This document shows, piece by piece, positions 34,932 to 46,420 of a DNA stretch of 64,000 nt. The DNA comes from Chlorophyllum brunneum (lineage: Eukaryota > Basidiomycota > Agaricomycetes > Agaricales > Agaricaceae). A model generated the notes under the pieces. It made no database searches. It worked only from the letters and a program-made list of their open reading frames with translations, and had not been told where the DNA came from. The stretch covers positions 1-64,000 of the forward strand of contig OY756145.1 of the NCBI GenBank assembly GCA_963576785.1, in the 5' to 3' direction. A program made the position numbers and the translations under genes. Every line of letters begins with the position of its first letter. The first letter of the stretch is position 1.

Positions 34932-36515
34932 ATGGATGAAATCGCTCAAATCGGTTTGCAAATCCAGGGAATCGGTGATCAAACCCAGAAGCTTCTCGAG
35001 CAACAGACGCTCCTTCTCAAGCAACGCAATCACCTCTGCACTCGACTCAACTCCCTTCAATCCGTCATCTGCACCATTCCTGTAGAAATCCTTGCACACA
35101 TCTTTCACTTCCTCATACCCTATCGAGGAACCCATATCGCTAGAACACTCATTCGAATTGGTGCCGTGTGCACGCATTGGCGTCATACGGCTTGGTCTGC
35201 ACCTCAGCTTTGGGCAGAGATCCAGCTGCTCCCAAGATCCCTAAACACCCAGGAGTCGCGGTCACGAGACGTAACTCCTCTCTTACGCCTATACTATCAG
35301 AATTCTGGGGGTCTTCCGGTTGACTTCACATTGGATAGTTTGCGTACTACCTGGTGTCCGAGCCAATCGCAAGCCGAAGAACTAATGCAGACGGTTCTGA
35401 GGAAATATGGGCACAGGCTCAGATCCCTCACGATTATTCCTCTTTCCACATCCATTACGAAACCCCTCCTGGAACTTGCCTGCAGTGATATTCAGCTGCC
35501 CTTTCTTGAAGACGTACAGCTTTCCTGGTCCACTTCACCCGACTTTAACGAGCACCAAGTTGCGTTTCGTCGCGCCCCTCGTCTTTCGCGTTTATCCATT
35601 ACTTTATCTTTGGACGCCAGGTCCTTCGTTTGGGATTTTCCCTGGCGTCAGCTTAACGTACTCCAGCTGCATGATATACATCCAAGTCGTGCTTTGGACA
35701 TTCTCGCAAGCTGCACTCAACTGGTGAAGTTTGATTTCCGCTGCGGGTGGGGTCAGAATAATCTTGAAAACGGTCCCACAATAACAAACGCACCCCTCAC
35801 ACTTACTCGCCTCCAACGGCTGGCATGGATTATACAAGACCAATTCGAACAGCGGCCGTGGGGCGCCGACGATGACAGCCCACTCCTCATAAATTTCCGC
35901 TTTCCGTCCCTGAATGAACTCACCCGGGATGGGGTACTCGATATCGTTAACTCTGAGCAAGGTATCGATAACTCTGGACATAGCGAACTATTCTTCGCTT
36001 CTATGGAAGAATCTATCAAGGTCTTCAACTGCCATCATCCACAACAGTGGCACTTCGAACCTGTCTGGGGAAGATTCGACCACCTCGTGGAGTTTTATTT
36101 CACGGATGATGGGGATTACAGCGATAGCGAGACCTTGGACTGCCTCACTGTCTGGTCCGACATGAACTGGAATCTTTTACCTCGACTTCGGGTTTTGGAC
36201 CTTTTCCTCAATTTCCGAACAGAGTCGACTTCTGATGACGACCCAGTAGAACACGACATCATTCGCCTGCTCTACTCGCGACGCAATGCTCCAATTGATT
36301 GGGATGAGGAAACTGAGACTTACACGTTACAGCCCTTTGATCCTACCTCAGGACACTGGCAAAGGCACAATCGATTGGAATGTTTCACCATTTCCCGCCC
36401 GGAGAAAGACTTCGATTGGGAGAATAGTGGGCTATTCGACGAGGTACTGCATATGACCCGCGAAACCAAAGACCCACGCATTAGGGTTAACGGGATTCTC
36501 CATCTTGGGTGGTAG
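34932..36515 (+). CDS. F-box protein, intron-less, 527 residues
   Basis: A single exon starts MDEIAQIGLQIQG. Residues ~2-45 are a probable coiled coil (TQKLLEQQTLLLKQRNHL). Residues ~48-95 form the F-box (CTIPVEILAHIFHFLIP, then GAVCTHWRHTAWSAPQLW). The coiled coil followed by an F-box with the CxxWR...APxLW signature is the standard layout of the large Agaricomycete F-box family. The C-terminal ~430 residues are leucine-spaced and presumably bind the substrate. No frameshift or internal stop is seen, so it appears intact. Its relation to the similar single-exon gene at 39.4 kb is family-level, not a recent duplication. Confidence 0.88.
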   Translation: MDEIAQIGLQIQGIGDQTQKLLEQQTLLLKQRNHLCTRLNSLQSVICTIPVEILAHIFHFLIPYRGTHIARTLIRIGAVCTHWRHTAWSAPQLWAEIQLLPRSLNTQESRSRDVTPLLRLYYQNSGGLPVDFTLDSLRTTWCPSQSQAEELMQTVLRKYGHRLRSLTIIPLSTSITKPLLELACSDIQLPFLEDVQLSWSTSPDFNEHQVAFRRAPRLSRLSITLSLDARSFVWDFPWRQLNVLQLHDIHPSRALDILASCTQLVKFDFRCGWGQNNLENGPTITNAPLTLTRLQRLAWIIQDQFEQRPWGADDDSPLLINFRFPSLNELTRDGVLDIVNSEQGIDNSGHSELFFASMEESIKVFNCHHPQQWHFEPVWGRFDHLVEFYFTDDGDYSDSETLDCLTVWSDMNWNLLPRLRVLDLFLNFRTESTSDDDPVEHDIIRLLYSRRNAPIDWDEETETYTLQPFDPTSGHWQRHNRLECFTISRPEKDFDWENSGLFDEVLHMTRETKDPRIRVNGILHLGW

Positions 36516-36994
36516 GATAGGGTACGGCACAGGATTTCGTAGACGTATTAGTTCTCGATACGTATACGACGTTCACGATGCGAGGTTTTCTTCCCCATTA
36601 TCTTCGAGTTTCTATTTTGAAATATGTACCCCGACAACACCCCTATCAACCAAGGAACTACTTAAACTTCTGATATGCCCCCCCTTTTCAGATAAACACG
36701 TTCTTCTGAGCCACGAAAATTGACTACAATTTTGTGCTTAATCATCCGTACGGCATCGACCTGCCAATCGTTGGAATAATGAGCGATTTAGCCCCATCTC
36801 ATTGACAATTCCTGTATACCGGCAGGACCTGAGCTTCCCTCCGTTGGTCAAAATCCCCGTCGAATTCAATGAACCAGATTATTTTCCTACGTTTACGCTC
36901 ATTTCTCCAGCAAAAATAAAGTACACAAGTCGAGATCCATATCACCGCTGGAAGGCTCTACTGTAGCAGCTAAAGACCATTATATGAACGACCT
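36516..36994. other. Short spacer
   Basis: 3' flank of the F-box gene, including a C-run at ~36678-36687. Nothing else was recognised. Confidence 0.4.
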
Positions 36995-37340
36995 GCACCT
37001 TTCCCTCATACCAGACTGGTATTACGTCCCTCATCACTTTAGCAAGGATTACGTCGTTGGCAAGCAGGCGCCAAACATCAATAAAGCGGTGAAATCGTCT
37101 TCGACACTAACGTCATATTCCTTCATCCATTCTTGAGCTTGGGGAACATTTATTACATAGCCGCCATATCTACTCATTACTGGAGCTAGAGGACGAGGAA
37201 GGTACGCTGTGGCGCCATTGGTTTGTGCGACTTACGGAACTTCATTAGATAGACCAAATGCGAAAGGTCCGAGAGAGGACTAGACTATTTCCTCCTGTAA
37301 GGCTTTAGAGCACGGTATGACGATGCGAACACGAGGGCAA
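36995..37340 (-). pseudogene. Relic of the small 44.6-kb protein family
   Basis: On the minus strand, sequence around 37120-37190 reads RYGGYVINVPQAQEWMKEY, matching KHAGYMISIPQGRAWLGKY in the gene at 44605. An intron sits at the equivalent place (GTAAGTCG...CTCTAG). The upstream exon matches too (CAGGAGGAAATAGTC against CAGGAAGAAATAGTC), but here an in-frame stop and frame changes break it. No start codon is visible. This is a diverged, broken paralogue. Confidence 0.5.
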
Positions 37341-39421
37341 TTGTAGCGCATGGTTAACGAACAACCGCTCATGTAAATGGCAAGGAGCCCATGCCCTGCC
37401 ATCGACTAGTATCCATACGACAAAATAAGAAGAGGCGAGCACCCAGACTTTCGGGGGGTGGCTGACGAGAACTGACCACAAAGTTCAACTTCAACGACCA
37501 CAACCCACAACCTTCCTATTCCGTCGAACTCAGACACTCGTTCATTGATGGTTAAAACACGAGATTAAATCCAACCTAACTATGCGCATATTCAATCTAT
37601 GATCTTGGAACTCGTTCGCAAACTGTAGCGAGATTATGTATAAGGAGTATGGACAATGTTTAGTGCTCAAAATACCAGGTCGCTATGGATCGTTCTGAAT
37701 ATGAATTGGCTGGTGGTATTCCTGGTAGATTGAGCGATTGGGTGCTGAAGACTGTGTCTACTACCGGTACCATGTATATTTCTAGCAATAGAGGAATTGA
37801 GAGTTCATTACAACCACCTCGCATCATTATTTCTATTCCAGCCACTCGGAGAGAGCCACAGCGCGATAAGACTCAACCGCCCTACCACCGACAGTATAAA
37901 CTTTGTTGAAAGCTATTGGGACTACCACTTCCATTGGAATAGAGTGGAAATGACACTCATCGTCCTTAACTTAGAACATGGGCCCCTGTCACGATCGATA
38001 CCGGAGTCCCACGTTCTAACTCTGAGTCTGACACTTTGTGCGGACGTGAGCATTGAAGTGAAGAGCAGATCTACTGGGAGTGCAGACCGGGGGTGAGAGA
38101 CATGTCCTGGAACATTCAGAGTTCCACCCATTCGGCCTGATCCAGTTGAGAAGCAGACCGGTGACTTGCCGGCCAGGTTTTTGACCCCTGTGCCGAAGTT
38201 CGTCCCCATCCTGGCTCTGTTCCCGCACCTGATTCTGGCCCTTTTGGCTTCATTTCCTCTGCATGGATAAGTAGGTGCAGTCCAAGAACTATCTTACGAG
38301 AACGACCGATCCGAAATCACTCCGATCAAACTAACACACCCGATGAGTGCGCAGAACTCGGAAAAGCTGTCACTCCTGTGGAGCCTTGTGCCAAATCCCG
38401 TTGCCTACCCTGGCTTATCAGGTACCGTATGTGCGCGAATTACTTCGGTGGTTTATCGAAACTGGTGACGAACTCTGATCCAAAGTTACAAAAACACGCT
38501 CTATCATCCCTCGTCAGGCTAAAGGCCTCAGTCTCCATTTCCAGAGGCAACTTCATAATGAAGATCATCCAATCGTGCGGCCTCAACTCCCCATCACGCG
38601 CTCTTCGCAACCCCTCTACTTGAACAAGGCATTGTGATGAGAATCGTCCACCTGTTCTAATTACCCTTGATTGTAACTTCAGACGACCCGATGGCCCTAT
38701 TATTTCATGATATTCGCATCACAAGCTCCCCTCGAATACCATGATTTGGGTCAACCTGCCTCGAAGCTCGACAATTGTGGCGAGCCGCGCAACCTCGGAC
38801 ATTTGGAGGGATGCTACTTTTGATGGTGTGACTTGAACCTCCTCCAAATTGTCTATCATGTATTGCTCTCGCCCAGAAGACAACTTTAAGCCTTCCTGGT
38901 TACCCCCTCCTTCCTCCCCGACGTGTTTTAAATTTAGCGCCATATATCACACCCAGGCCCTGTTGAGACGAACCGAAAGGTCGTAGATGGGCTTTTCGGG
39001 TTTTTTGTCACCCGACTCGGCCGCGTGTTTAAATGAATGATAGCAATTCGAAGCCCCAGTTATGCGAATCTGTCATACGTGTAGGCTCTGGCTCCAGAGT
39101 TAAATCAGCCACAATATGGACAACTCGATGGCCTGTCAGCATCTCGCCATGACTTTTTTTGGTTCTAGGACAATTAACCAGACGATAAACGCCCATTGCC
39201 ATCAGGCACGGGTCAGTCGGAGTCACGCGTAAGGGGCGGCCGAGAAAGTGAGAATAGATCGAAGAGATGGGGTTGTAACTGGGAACGTGCCGTGAATATC
39301 ATCGTCACATGCTAAGGTTATGGCTCTGGATTCACAGTCTTAACCACACCTGGCGAGGCAGTGTGGCAAATACTTATAATCGCTATCTTGTCACACCTAC
39401 AACCACCTTTCATCATCCTCC
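37341..39421. other. 2.1 kb with possible gene relics, no intact gene
   Basis: Plus-strand frames at 37685-37909, 37797-38096 and 38378-38623 have partly protein-like composition but cannot be joined into a gene by plausible splice sites. The setting between two F-box genes suggests decayed F-box or LRR sequence, though I cannot show an F-box. The last ~150 bases lead into the F-box gene at 39422. Confidence 0.35.
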
Positions 39422-40828
39422 ATGAACCTCGACACCAGCGACGAGAACCGGTACCTTGACGTAACCACCGCGAGGGTCGACGATGAAATAGAGCGCCTCC
39501 TGGTGACGAGAGCGCATCTACGCCGGAAAGCCAACGCCCTGAGGGATACCACACGCATACTTCCGTCAGAAACCCTCACTGCCATATTCGAATGTGCGGT
39601 CCACGAAGAGGGCTGCTCGATATACAACTTAACCGCTGTGTGTTTTCGATGGCGCAGGGTTATCTGGACCTCCCCCTCGCTTTGGACGTCCTTCATCCTA
39701 AACTCAACTCAGCCTGACGTCTGGAACCACTTCAACCTGCATTGCCAAAATGCAAAGGACGCCTCACTTGCCATTTGCCTCCCCACACATCATGGCTTCA
39801 AAGCCCCACTCAACACACTTCTCCAACTCCTAAATGCCGTATTGACGAAATGCACAGACAAAGCCTGGTCACTTGACTTGGGGCCAATTGACAAAGCGGT
39901 TTGGGAATGCATATCTTCCTATGCTATATCCGCCGACTTCCCTCGACTGGAGACCCTCAAGCTGGATTTCAAACGTAATTTTGATGCTCTGTTTGGAGGG
40001 ATCCTTTTTAGTCACAGTCCTCGTCTACGCGAAGTCGAGATAGGGGAACCCTTACCGGCAATTGAACATCATCTCCCCTTCCGGCAGCTCACTTCCCTCG
40101 TGCTGAAGAAACCGAATCCTGTTCATGCCCTTGGGCTCCTTGCCCATTGTCCAAACCTCGTCAGTTTTCGCTCCGAAGGCGTCTCGACGTGCGGTGTGGG
40201 GGAGACTCCGAGCCTCCTTATGGAGACGCCCATTACACTCCGCCATCTCCAATCTTTCATATGGGATAGCGGGGAGTGTCCCGCCGGCGCCACATTTATC
40301 TCCGATATCCACCTTCCCTCCGTGCATCGGCTATGTTGGCTGGGCCCTCTTGACCCAATGACCAGCCGCATCTGGAGACCGTTCTTCTCCAACATGTCGG
40401 GAGTAAAGGTTCTCGATTGCACGTACAGCGCCGGACTCCTCGCACTTCTCGATTCTCTTCCTTCCCTCGAAACCCTTCATATTAAATTCGATTTCTTCTT
40501 TGGTCATTTGGGAGCAATAGCTGAAGTTATGTCCCATCTAATGTGGACTCAGGATGGACCCGGAACGCTTCCGCGCCTCACCGAGCTCGCAGTGACCCTC
40601 GAAGATCAGAGTAAGGTGGTGTCAAAGGAGAGATTGCCTTTCCATGATGTCATGATTCAAACGTTGGAATCGAGGAGGCGGGAGTCCGAGCAGAGGGATA
40701 CCATTCTTTTGCGGAAGTTTACGTTGAATCTTGCCGTTCTCGCCATTTGGGGTACATGGCAGAAGTGCTTGATTAGCTCATTGAAACGGTTGGATGAACA
40801 CGGTCTTGATGTTACGATAGTGCAATGA
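39422..40828 (+). CDS. F-box protein, intron-less, 468 residues
   Basis: A single exon starts MNLDTSDENRYLDV. Residues ~18-44 are a charged helix (VDDEIERLLVTRAHLRRK). Residues ~46-92 form the F-box (ILPSETLTAIFECAV, then LTAVCFRWRRVIWTSPSLW). The remainder is a leucine-spaced substrate-binding region. Layout and signature match the gene at 34.9 kb and the general Agaricomycete F-box family. The frame is intact to the stop at 40826-40828. Expected role: substrate receptor of an SCF E3 ligase; the target is unknown. Confidence 0.88.
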   Translation: MNLDTSDENRYLDVTTARVDDEIERLLVTRAHLRRKANALRDTTRILPSETLTAIFECAVHEEGCSIYNLTAVCFRWRRVIWTSPSLWTSFILNSTQPDVWNHFNLHCQNAKDASLAICLPTHHGFKAPLNTLLQLLNAVLTKCTDKAWSLDLGPIDKAVWECISSYAISADFPRLETLKLDFKRNFDALFGGILFSHSPRLREVEIGEPLPAIEHHLPFRQLTSLVLKKPNPVHALGLLAHCPNLVSFRSEGVSTCGVGETPSLLMETPITLRHLQSFIWDSGECPAGATFISDIHLPSVHRLCWLGPLDPMTSRIWRPFFSNMSGVKVLDCTYSAGLLALLDSLPSLETLHIKFDFFFGHLGAIAEVMSHLMWTQDGPGTLPRLTELAVTLEDQSKVVSKERLPFHDVMIQTLESRRRESEQRDTILLRKFTLNLAVLAIWGTWQKCLISSLKRLDEHGLDVTIVQ

Positions 40829-42642
40829 CTGTATCTTGAATCATAGGCCAGTATATCTATCCAGGAAATCCGTCAGAAAAATTGACACATAAATAGGATA
40901 CCACAAACGTTGACGTCTTGAGGTCCCGGAATATCTCAACAGCGACAGGCATGAATTCTATCAGACTCGTGGCATCCTTCGTGAGCAGGAGGAGCAAGTA
41001 CTCGGGCCAACTTTCAACCGCCACAATCACAAGCGAGGGGCATTAAGGAGGAATATCCCAGTTCCTTAGGCTAGCCATACGCTGCATTTAACTTCGCTGG
41101 GAGGGCAACACCGAAACTATATGTACGAGGCATCGAATGCGCATGACCCTGGGTACTGATTTTGAATGGCATCATTTGGCCAGCGGCATGGCAATGGAGA
41201 GAAGGGTGTGGATGACGGGGAGAATGGGCGTTCGACAAGTAATGGTACGTCGTATGGGAGGGTCTGCGTCAAAGCAAACGCAAGGGTGGCTTGCAACAGC
41301 CTCGCAACAGCCAAGGTACTTATCCACCCTCAGGCCACGGGGTCCCGTCTCCCTCCGGCTGTTTGACGTTGCTTGTTGTCACTCGGTGTAGCCTCCATGA
41401 TGTTATCAGTCCTTCAATTAACCATCTTCACGTCAGTCTATCATGGCCTCTGTGCGCGAAGCCCTACCAATAAGTCCCAAAATCCGAACGAAAGGGAGGC
41501 CTCGCCACATTGCGAGTCTCTTGGTGCGAAGCATTTCCTGGGATTTGATAGTCAATGCCGTCAGATGCGCTTGCGGGAGGCGAATCTATGGTGCCAGTCA
41601 CAGAAAACTCCGTCCTCTCACGCGGAAAAACCCCCCCGTTCAGCGTCACGCTGTCTTTTCAAGACTTTGGGTTGAGCGTCATCTTGACACCTTTCCTACC
41701 ATTGCCTACGTCTGTCCTAACTCTCCAACCAATTGACCTCTAATCGATCAACCACCGATCCGGGAATGACTATGGATCCTCCCTTCAGATCCCTAATTTT
41801 CTTTACTCGAAATATCATATACTCCTCTCTCCTCACTCTGTTGACGTCAGAGCACTCCACGCGCGTATTCCTCATCTCTGCGAATATATAGCAGCGATTA
41901 AAGGCGGTGAAGAAACGTCACCCCTAACGTTTCTGGTCACTCTCTGGCAAGGGGCTTGATGCCAAGTAGGTTCAAAACTGCGGGGCGTTAAAGAACTCCT
42001 CGTACCCTTCCTCCACGGTATCATGTTTGTTTTTTCGGACCATGCGGCGCTTGGGACACCGTAACCGAGAGTTAAATTATCGGTGGTGTGGTCGAAATGG
42101 ATCCACGTTGGTCATATCGCGTGCAAACAACGGCCCAAAACGACGGTGTCGTACGAACAACACGAAACCAAAGAGGACACAAAGGCAACACAGAGTTTTC
42201 TCTGATTCGCTTCGCATCTAAATTCTAATCGCCAGGAGCTCGCTGAGAAAAAGGCTTGTATTGCCCATCAGGGTGTCGTAGAGCGTCAAAAAACCCCGGG
42301 CTGTTCACGCTGTGTGTTGCGAGAGTTTTTGCGCATGCTTGTACTTCGTGTTGTTGCGGTTTATCGGCCAATAGCCGAGGTCATCGATCATCGAAAAGAA
42401 AAACGACGGGCGAGTTGTTTTAAATTATATCATGTGCACGTGACAAATTCACGTGACCAATAATCTTCCGGGTAACATAAATTGCCGAACCGGAAGCTCA
42501 GAGCAAAAATTTCGTTGCAGTCGAGTGTTGTGGAAAGTAATACTATTTTACTCGAAAGCCCAATGTTCTCAAGATGGTGATGTTACGACTACACAACAAA
42601 CATAAATACTACAGATGTAATCCGCGAAATTACTCGCAACGT
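40829..42642. other. 1.8 kb without a recognised gene
   Basis: There are short overlapping frames at 41117-41743 and 42027-42221 with no domain. A C-run lies at ~41631-41638. The thiolase 3' flank lies at the right end. No repeat or RNA gene was found. Confidence 0.4.
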
Positions 42643-43921
42643 CTATTGCTCGTTAACGAATATGGCAGCCATGCCCATACCGGAACCAATACACATCGAG
42701 GTGACAAACACTCGACTCTCAGTCTGCTTGGCAATATTCAAACCAGTTGCAACCTGTCGAGCACCGGTACAACCAAGCGGGTGACCAATAGCAATAGCAC
42801 CCCCGTTTAGGTTGACTTTCTCGAATGGAATCTTGAGATGTTGTACGGAAAATACAGCCTGACTGGCAAAGGCCTCATTGATCTCGTAGAAATCAACTTC
42901 GTCCTTGGTGATACCGACGAGATCAAGTACTTTAGGAATGGCGAAAGCAGGGCCGACGCCCATGATCCGTGGTGGTACACCAACCACAGCGGAGGTGACA
43001 AACTTGCCAACGATGGGTAGACCGAGCTTCTTGGCGACGGAACGACGAGCGAGGAGGACAGCGGCGGCACCATCTGAGACTTGGGAAGCGTTACCAGCGT
43101 GCGTGGTGCCATCCTTGGTGAAAGCAGGCTTGAGCTTGCCAAGGCTCGCAGCGGTGACGCCATCGCGAACACCATCATCAGCATCTACGACAATCTCAAC
43201 CTCCTTCTCAGTCTTGGGATCTATAATCGTAGTTTTAATAGGAACAATCTCGTCCTTGAATTTTCCAGCCTTCTGTGCGGCAGCGGCTTTTTGGAAGGAT
43301 TTGGCAGCGAATTCATCTTGGATTTGTCGCGAGATGCCAAAATCTTTGGCGACGTTTTCGGATGTGATGCCCATGGGGATGAGGCAGTCCTCAGACTCCT
43401 GGTTCCCGAGAATGGCGTCGGAGATTTCAGGAGCAGCACGAGAGCCATAGCCGTGCGTCATGGATTCAACTCCAGCACCTAGTCTAGAATTAGCGCTGGA
43501 ACATGACGATTTGAAATTGTCGATTCAGCGTACCGATACCAATGCTGATCTGCCCAGCTTTGATCTCGTTGGCTATTTGAGTAACTGCAGTGAGACCGGA
43601 AGAACACTGGCGGTTAACGGTGTTGAGAGCGGTAGTGTTGGGAATGCCAGCGTGGAGGGCGGCCATACGAGCGGCCGAAGCTCCGCCACCCGGCGGAAGG
43701 ACATTGCCAACAGCAATATCCTCAATGAGTTTGGGGTCGAGATTAACACGCGAATAAACGGCGCGAAGGACGTTGGAGAGGATAAAGTCGGGCTTAGTGT
43801 CCTTGAAACCACCCCTTTTCCCTTTGGTCATAGCTGAGCGGATGGCAGAGACGATGACAACATCGTCGTCGCGCTGTGTAATGAGGCGTTGGTATGCAGG
43901 TGAAAATGTCTGGGTGGCCAT
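42643..43921 (-). CDS. 3-ketoacyl-CoA thiolase (acetyl-CoA C-acyltransferase)
   Basis: Two exons, complement(43534-43921, 42643-43478), encode 407 residues. The 55-bp intron has GTACGC/GACTAG borders, phase 1. All thiolase landmarks are present: the acyl-carrying cysteine C106 in NRQCSSGLTAV, the NEAFASQ loop, the catalytic H362 in GGAIAIGHPLGCTG, and the second cysteine C392 in MCIGSGMGMAA. The length fits the family. The enzyme cleaves 3-ketoacyl-CoA with CoA to acetyl-CoA and a shortened acyl-CoA, the last step of beta-oxidation. Overall it resembles the fungal peroxisomal (POT1-type) thiolases, but I see no good PTS2 near the N-terminus (MATQTFSPAYQRLITQR) and no PTS1 at the C-terminus (FVNEQ). 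The compartment is therefore open. It looks like a housekeeping gene among accessory DNA. Confidence 0.93.
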
Positions 43922-44604
43922 GGTGAGAATGTAGGAGAGAGTGTGGGTGAATTCGTCTATCTGGATTTATAAGTACCACTGTGAGCAATTAGCGGAAATC
44001 ACATGTCATCCCTCCCTAATCGAGCTCCGGCTACTTCTACCACTCCATCCTCATATTTCAATATTCGATAGGTATATCACATGTCCTCCCCGTGCTTTTG
44101 AAATTGGGACAACCTTTACATCGGTAGAATATGGGACCAGTGAAAGGCACCCATTCAACCAAGCAGTTGGGTGTATCGCACCTTCAGAAAGGAAAGACGC
44201 CATAGCTCCTTTTTAAGGGACAGGAATGACTCACACTCTGCGGCCTAATAGCATGATCTTCGTCAAGTACTGGGGCTTTTAAGATAACAAAAAAAGAGTA
44301 AGTCGGACGCGGGACCTCGAACCCCTTACGATACAGCAAGAGCTCTCGGCTGACCCACCCCAAGAATTCTTTCTTTCCCCTCCACTGGTGAAGATAAAAT
44401 CCTGAGCGTCTGCGAATTCCATTGTGGTTAAGTTGAGCCACTGGGTGAGGCAGGAGATCTTGAGCCGCATAGGTGGAGGGGAATGCGGGACACCACCCCA
44501 ACCAGTCTCAACGAGCTCAGCCATCCACTTGGTTTGGATCGTATTTGCGTTCATGCTACAGGTCACACAATCAGATACCACCCCAGATGACTCTCCTGTA
44601 GCTC
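43922..44604. other. 0.7 kb spacer
   Basis: The first part is the thiolase promoter. Frames at 44184-44581 (minus) and 44424-44660 (plus) overlap each other and show no domain. Nothing else was recognised. Confidence 0.4.
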
Positions 44605-45105
44605 CTAAATACGATACGTCACGTATACCCCGACATCGTCCAAACCCGAATGCTCTATGATTTTCTCCCTAACTTCCCTGTCCTCCGGCTTCTCTCTTAT
44701 ACGACCTTCCGACCTGTCCCAATTTCTAATCACGCAACAGAGGAGAATATATATCTCTCCTTTATTATTGATAGGGAAGAGGTCCTTGACCACGGAGGGA
44801 ACGAATTCTTCGGCAACGAGTAGGCGCCTGAGTCGGGGGGTCACACCAATTCCGCACCCGACAGTAATTCCATACTTCCCCAACCAGGCTCGACCTTGGG
44901 GAATAGATATCATGTAGCCAGCATGTTTACCCATTGCTAAATTTAGAGAATGAATAATTCTGCACTGTAGTCTCATCAATTCAGACAACTCACCGAATTT
45001 CCTTGAATAAACAAGATGCGGCAAATTCAAGAGATTACAGAGGACTATTTCTTCCTGCTTACAGAGCACGAAAAGGTCCAAAGGCGGCTGCAGTGTGCAG
45101 TCCAC
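44605..45105 (-). CDS. Unnamed small protein, 3' exons, start not found
   Basis: An open frame of ~166 codons is better read as two exons. An intron with good borders (GTGAGTTG...AATTTAG, about 44938-44993) joins ...LVYSRKF to AMGKHAGYMISIPQGRAWL in frame. The C-terminal part is LRRLLVAEEFVPSVVKDLF and a charged tail ending GVYVTYRI. No ATG opens the frame; the apparent start is GTG. An acceptor (TTTATAG) lies just upstream, so a 5' exon is probably missing from this model. A minus-strand frame at 45410-45592 (PIRLVHFTNLPPGHSYDL) could supply it. Two paralogous relics lie at 36995-37340 and 46030-46420. The family and function are not recognised. Confidence 0.5.
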   Translation of the reverse strand: MDCTLQPPLDLFVLCKQEEIVLCNLLNLPHLVYSRKFGELSELMRLQCRIIHSLNLAMGKHAGYMISIPQGRAWLGKYGITVGCGIGVTPRLRRLLVAEEFVPSVVKDLFPINNKGEIYILLCCVIRNWDRSEGRIREKPEDREVREKIIEHSGLDDVGVYVTYRI

Positions 45106-46029
45106 AAGCGTGCTGCTATAAACGTCACGGAGTCACGTGAATAGTTGATGATGATGCCGCTAAAATCTATTGTTAAGGCGGGCGTGGACTAATACTACCT
45201 GCGCTCTCTCGACAGTGGAGTGTCTGTGTGAGAATAGGATTCGGTCCTGAGACTGTGTGAAGGAGTCCAGTAGGAGTGGTGCGGTCAAGCAGCCCCGTGG
45301 GACGCGATCCACAAGTAATACTGTATTTTACGACAACCCCGTAGTTATACAACCCCCCACTTAATCCCTTACAACAGACCTCTTGCACGGACCAGACCGC
45401 TCCACACACCTAAGAACCAGCCCAGGGTGCATAAATACGGAATTCACCATCGTCGGATAAGTCGTATGAATGACCAGGAGGCAGGTTCGTAAAATGCACC
45501 AAGCGGATAGGGGTTCCGGGGGTGACTGGCTGAGCATGAACGTGTTTAAGTAACAAACAGGTCAAGCGGTTCATCACACCCTCATAGTGCATACGACCAA
45601 CTTGCTGGGAAACCAGTCAGTAGCCCTTGGCACGATGGAGCAGGTCCATATCACAATACCCATTGACGAAGAGCCAGCCTAGATGATGCAACACAAAAAT
45701 CCACAAAATCTCTTCTCCAACCGCGCACACCCGTCTCCAACAGAGCAACCACCCCACCGTAAACCCCCATGTTCTGCGAAACCGCATGCACTGCCAGGTT
45801 TCCGTTCTCTCTGCGCGACATCGAATCTGAACACTGCGATGATGATGTTACGATATGTCTCTACTCCATCAACAACTCTTGTGTCCCTCAAGTCGTGAGT
45901 TTTCCTGTGATGGTCATCATTGGTTACTCCCTCCGTCAAATTCAATCATCCACCCGGTTTTGGTCATATTCAAGTTCATTTCAATCAAGTGGACACGTAA
46001 ATTTGGACCATCACCCCGGCTGACTGTAC
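45106..46029. other. 0.9 kb with a possible 5' exon
   Basis: The minus-strand frame 45410-45592 has protein-like composition and ends at a TAG immediately followed by GTGTGT, so it may be an exon of the gene at 44605. Two overlapping frames at 45679-45945 look like chance. Nothing else is seen. Confidence 0.35.
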
Positions 46030-46420
46030 TGTAGCTGCTAGAACAAAATACGATGCGCCATGTATTTCCCGACATCATCCAAGCCGGATTGCTCTACAAT
46101 TTTCTGATTGACTTCCTCGTCCTCCGGCCCTCTCTCGTCCGACCATCCGAGCTGTCCCTGTTTCGAATCAAGCAACATAGGACAATATAACCCTTTCCCT
46201 CATTGTCGATGGGGAAGAGGTCCTTGGCCGCCGGGGAACGAAACCGAGGGAAATGAGTAGGCGCTAGGGACGTGGGGTCACCCTCGACAGTAATACTATA
46301 CTTCCCTAGCCATGCTGAATAGATATAATATAGCCAGCATGTTTACCCATCGCCGAGCCTAGAGAATGACTGAGATTAAATCGTGGTCTCATGAATCTGC
46401 CCAACCCACTGAACGTCCTT
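46030..46420 (-). pseudogene. Degenerate tandem copy of the 44.6-kb gene
   Basis: This aligns by eye over ~350 bp with 44596-44970. Shared stretches include CCCGACATC.TCCAA.CC, GGGAAGAGGTCCTTG, GAGTAGGCGC and TAGCCAGCATGTTTACCCAT. Small deletions remove the frame, including the part coding IPQGRAW. It lies ~1.4 kb from the parent in the same orientation. Confidence 0.65.
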
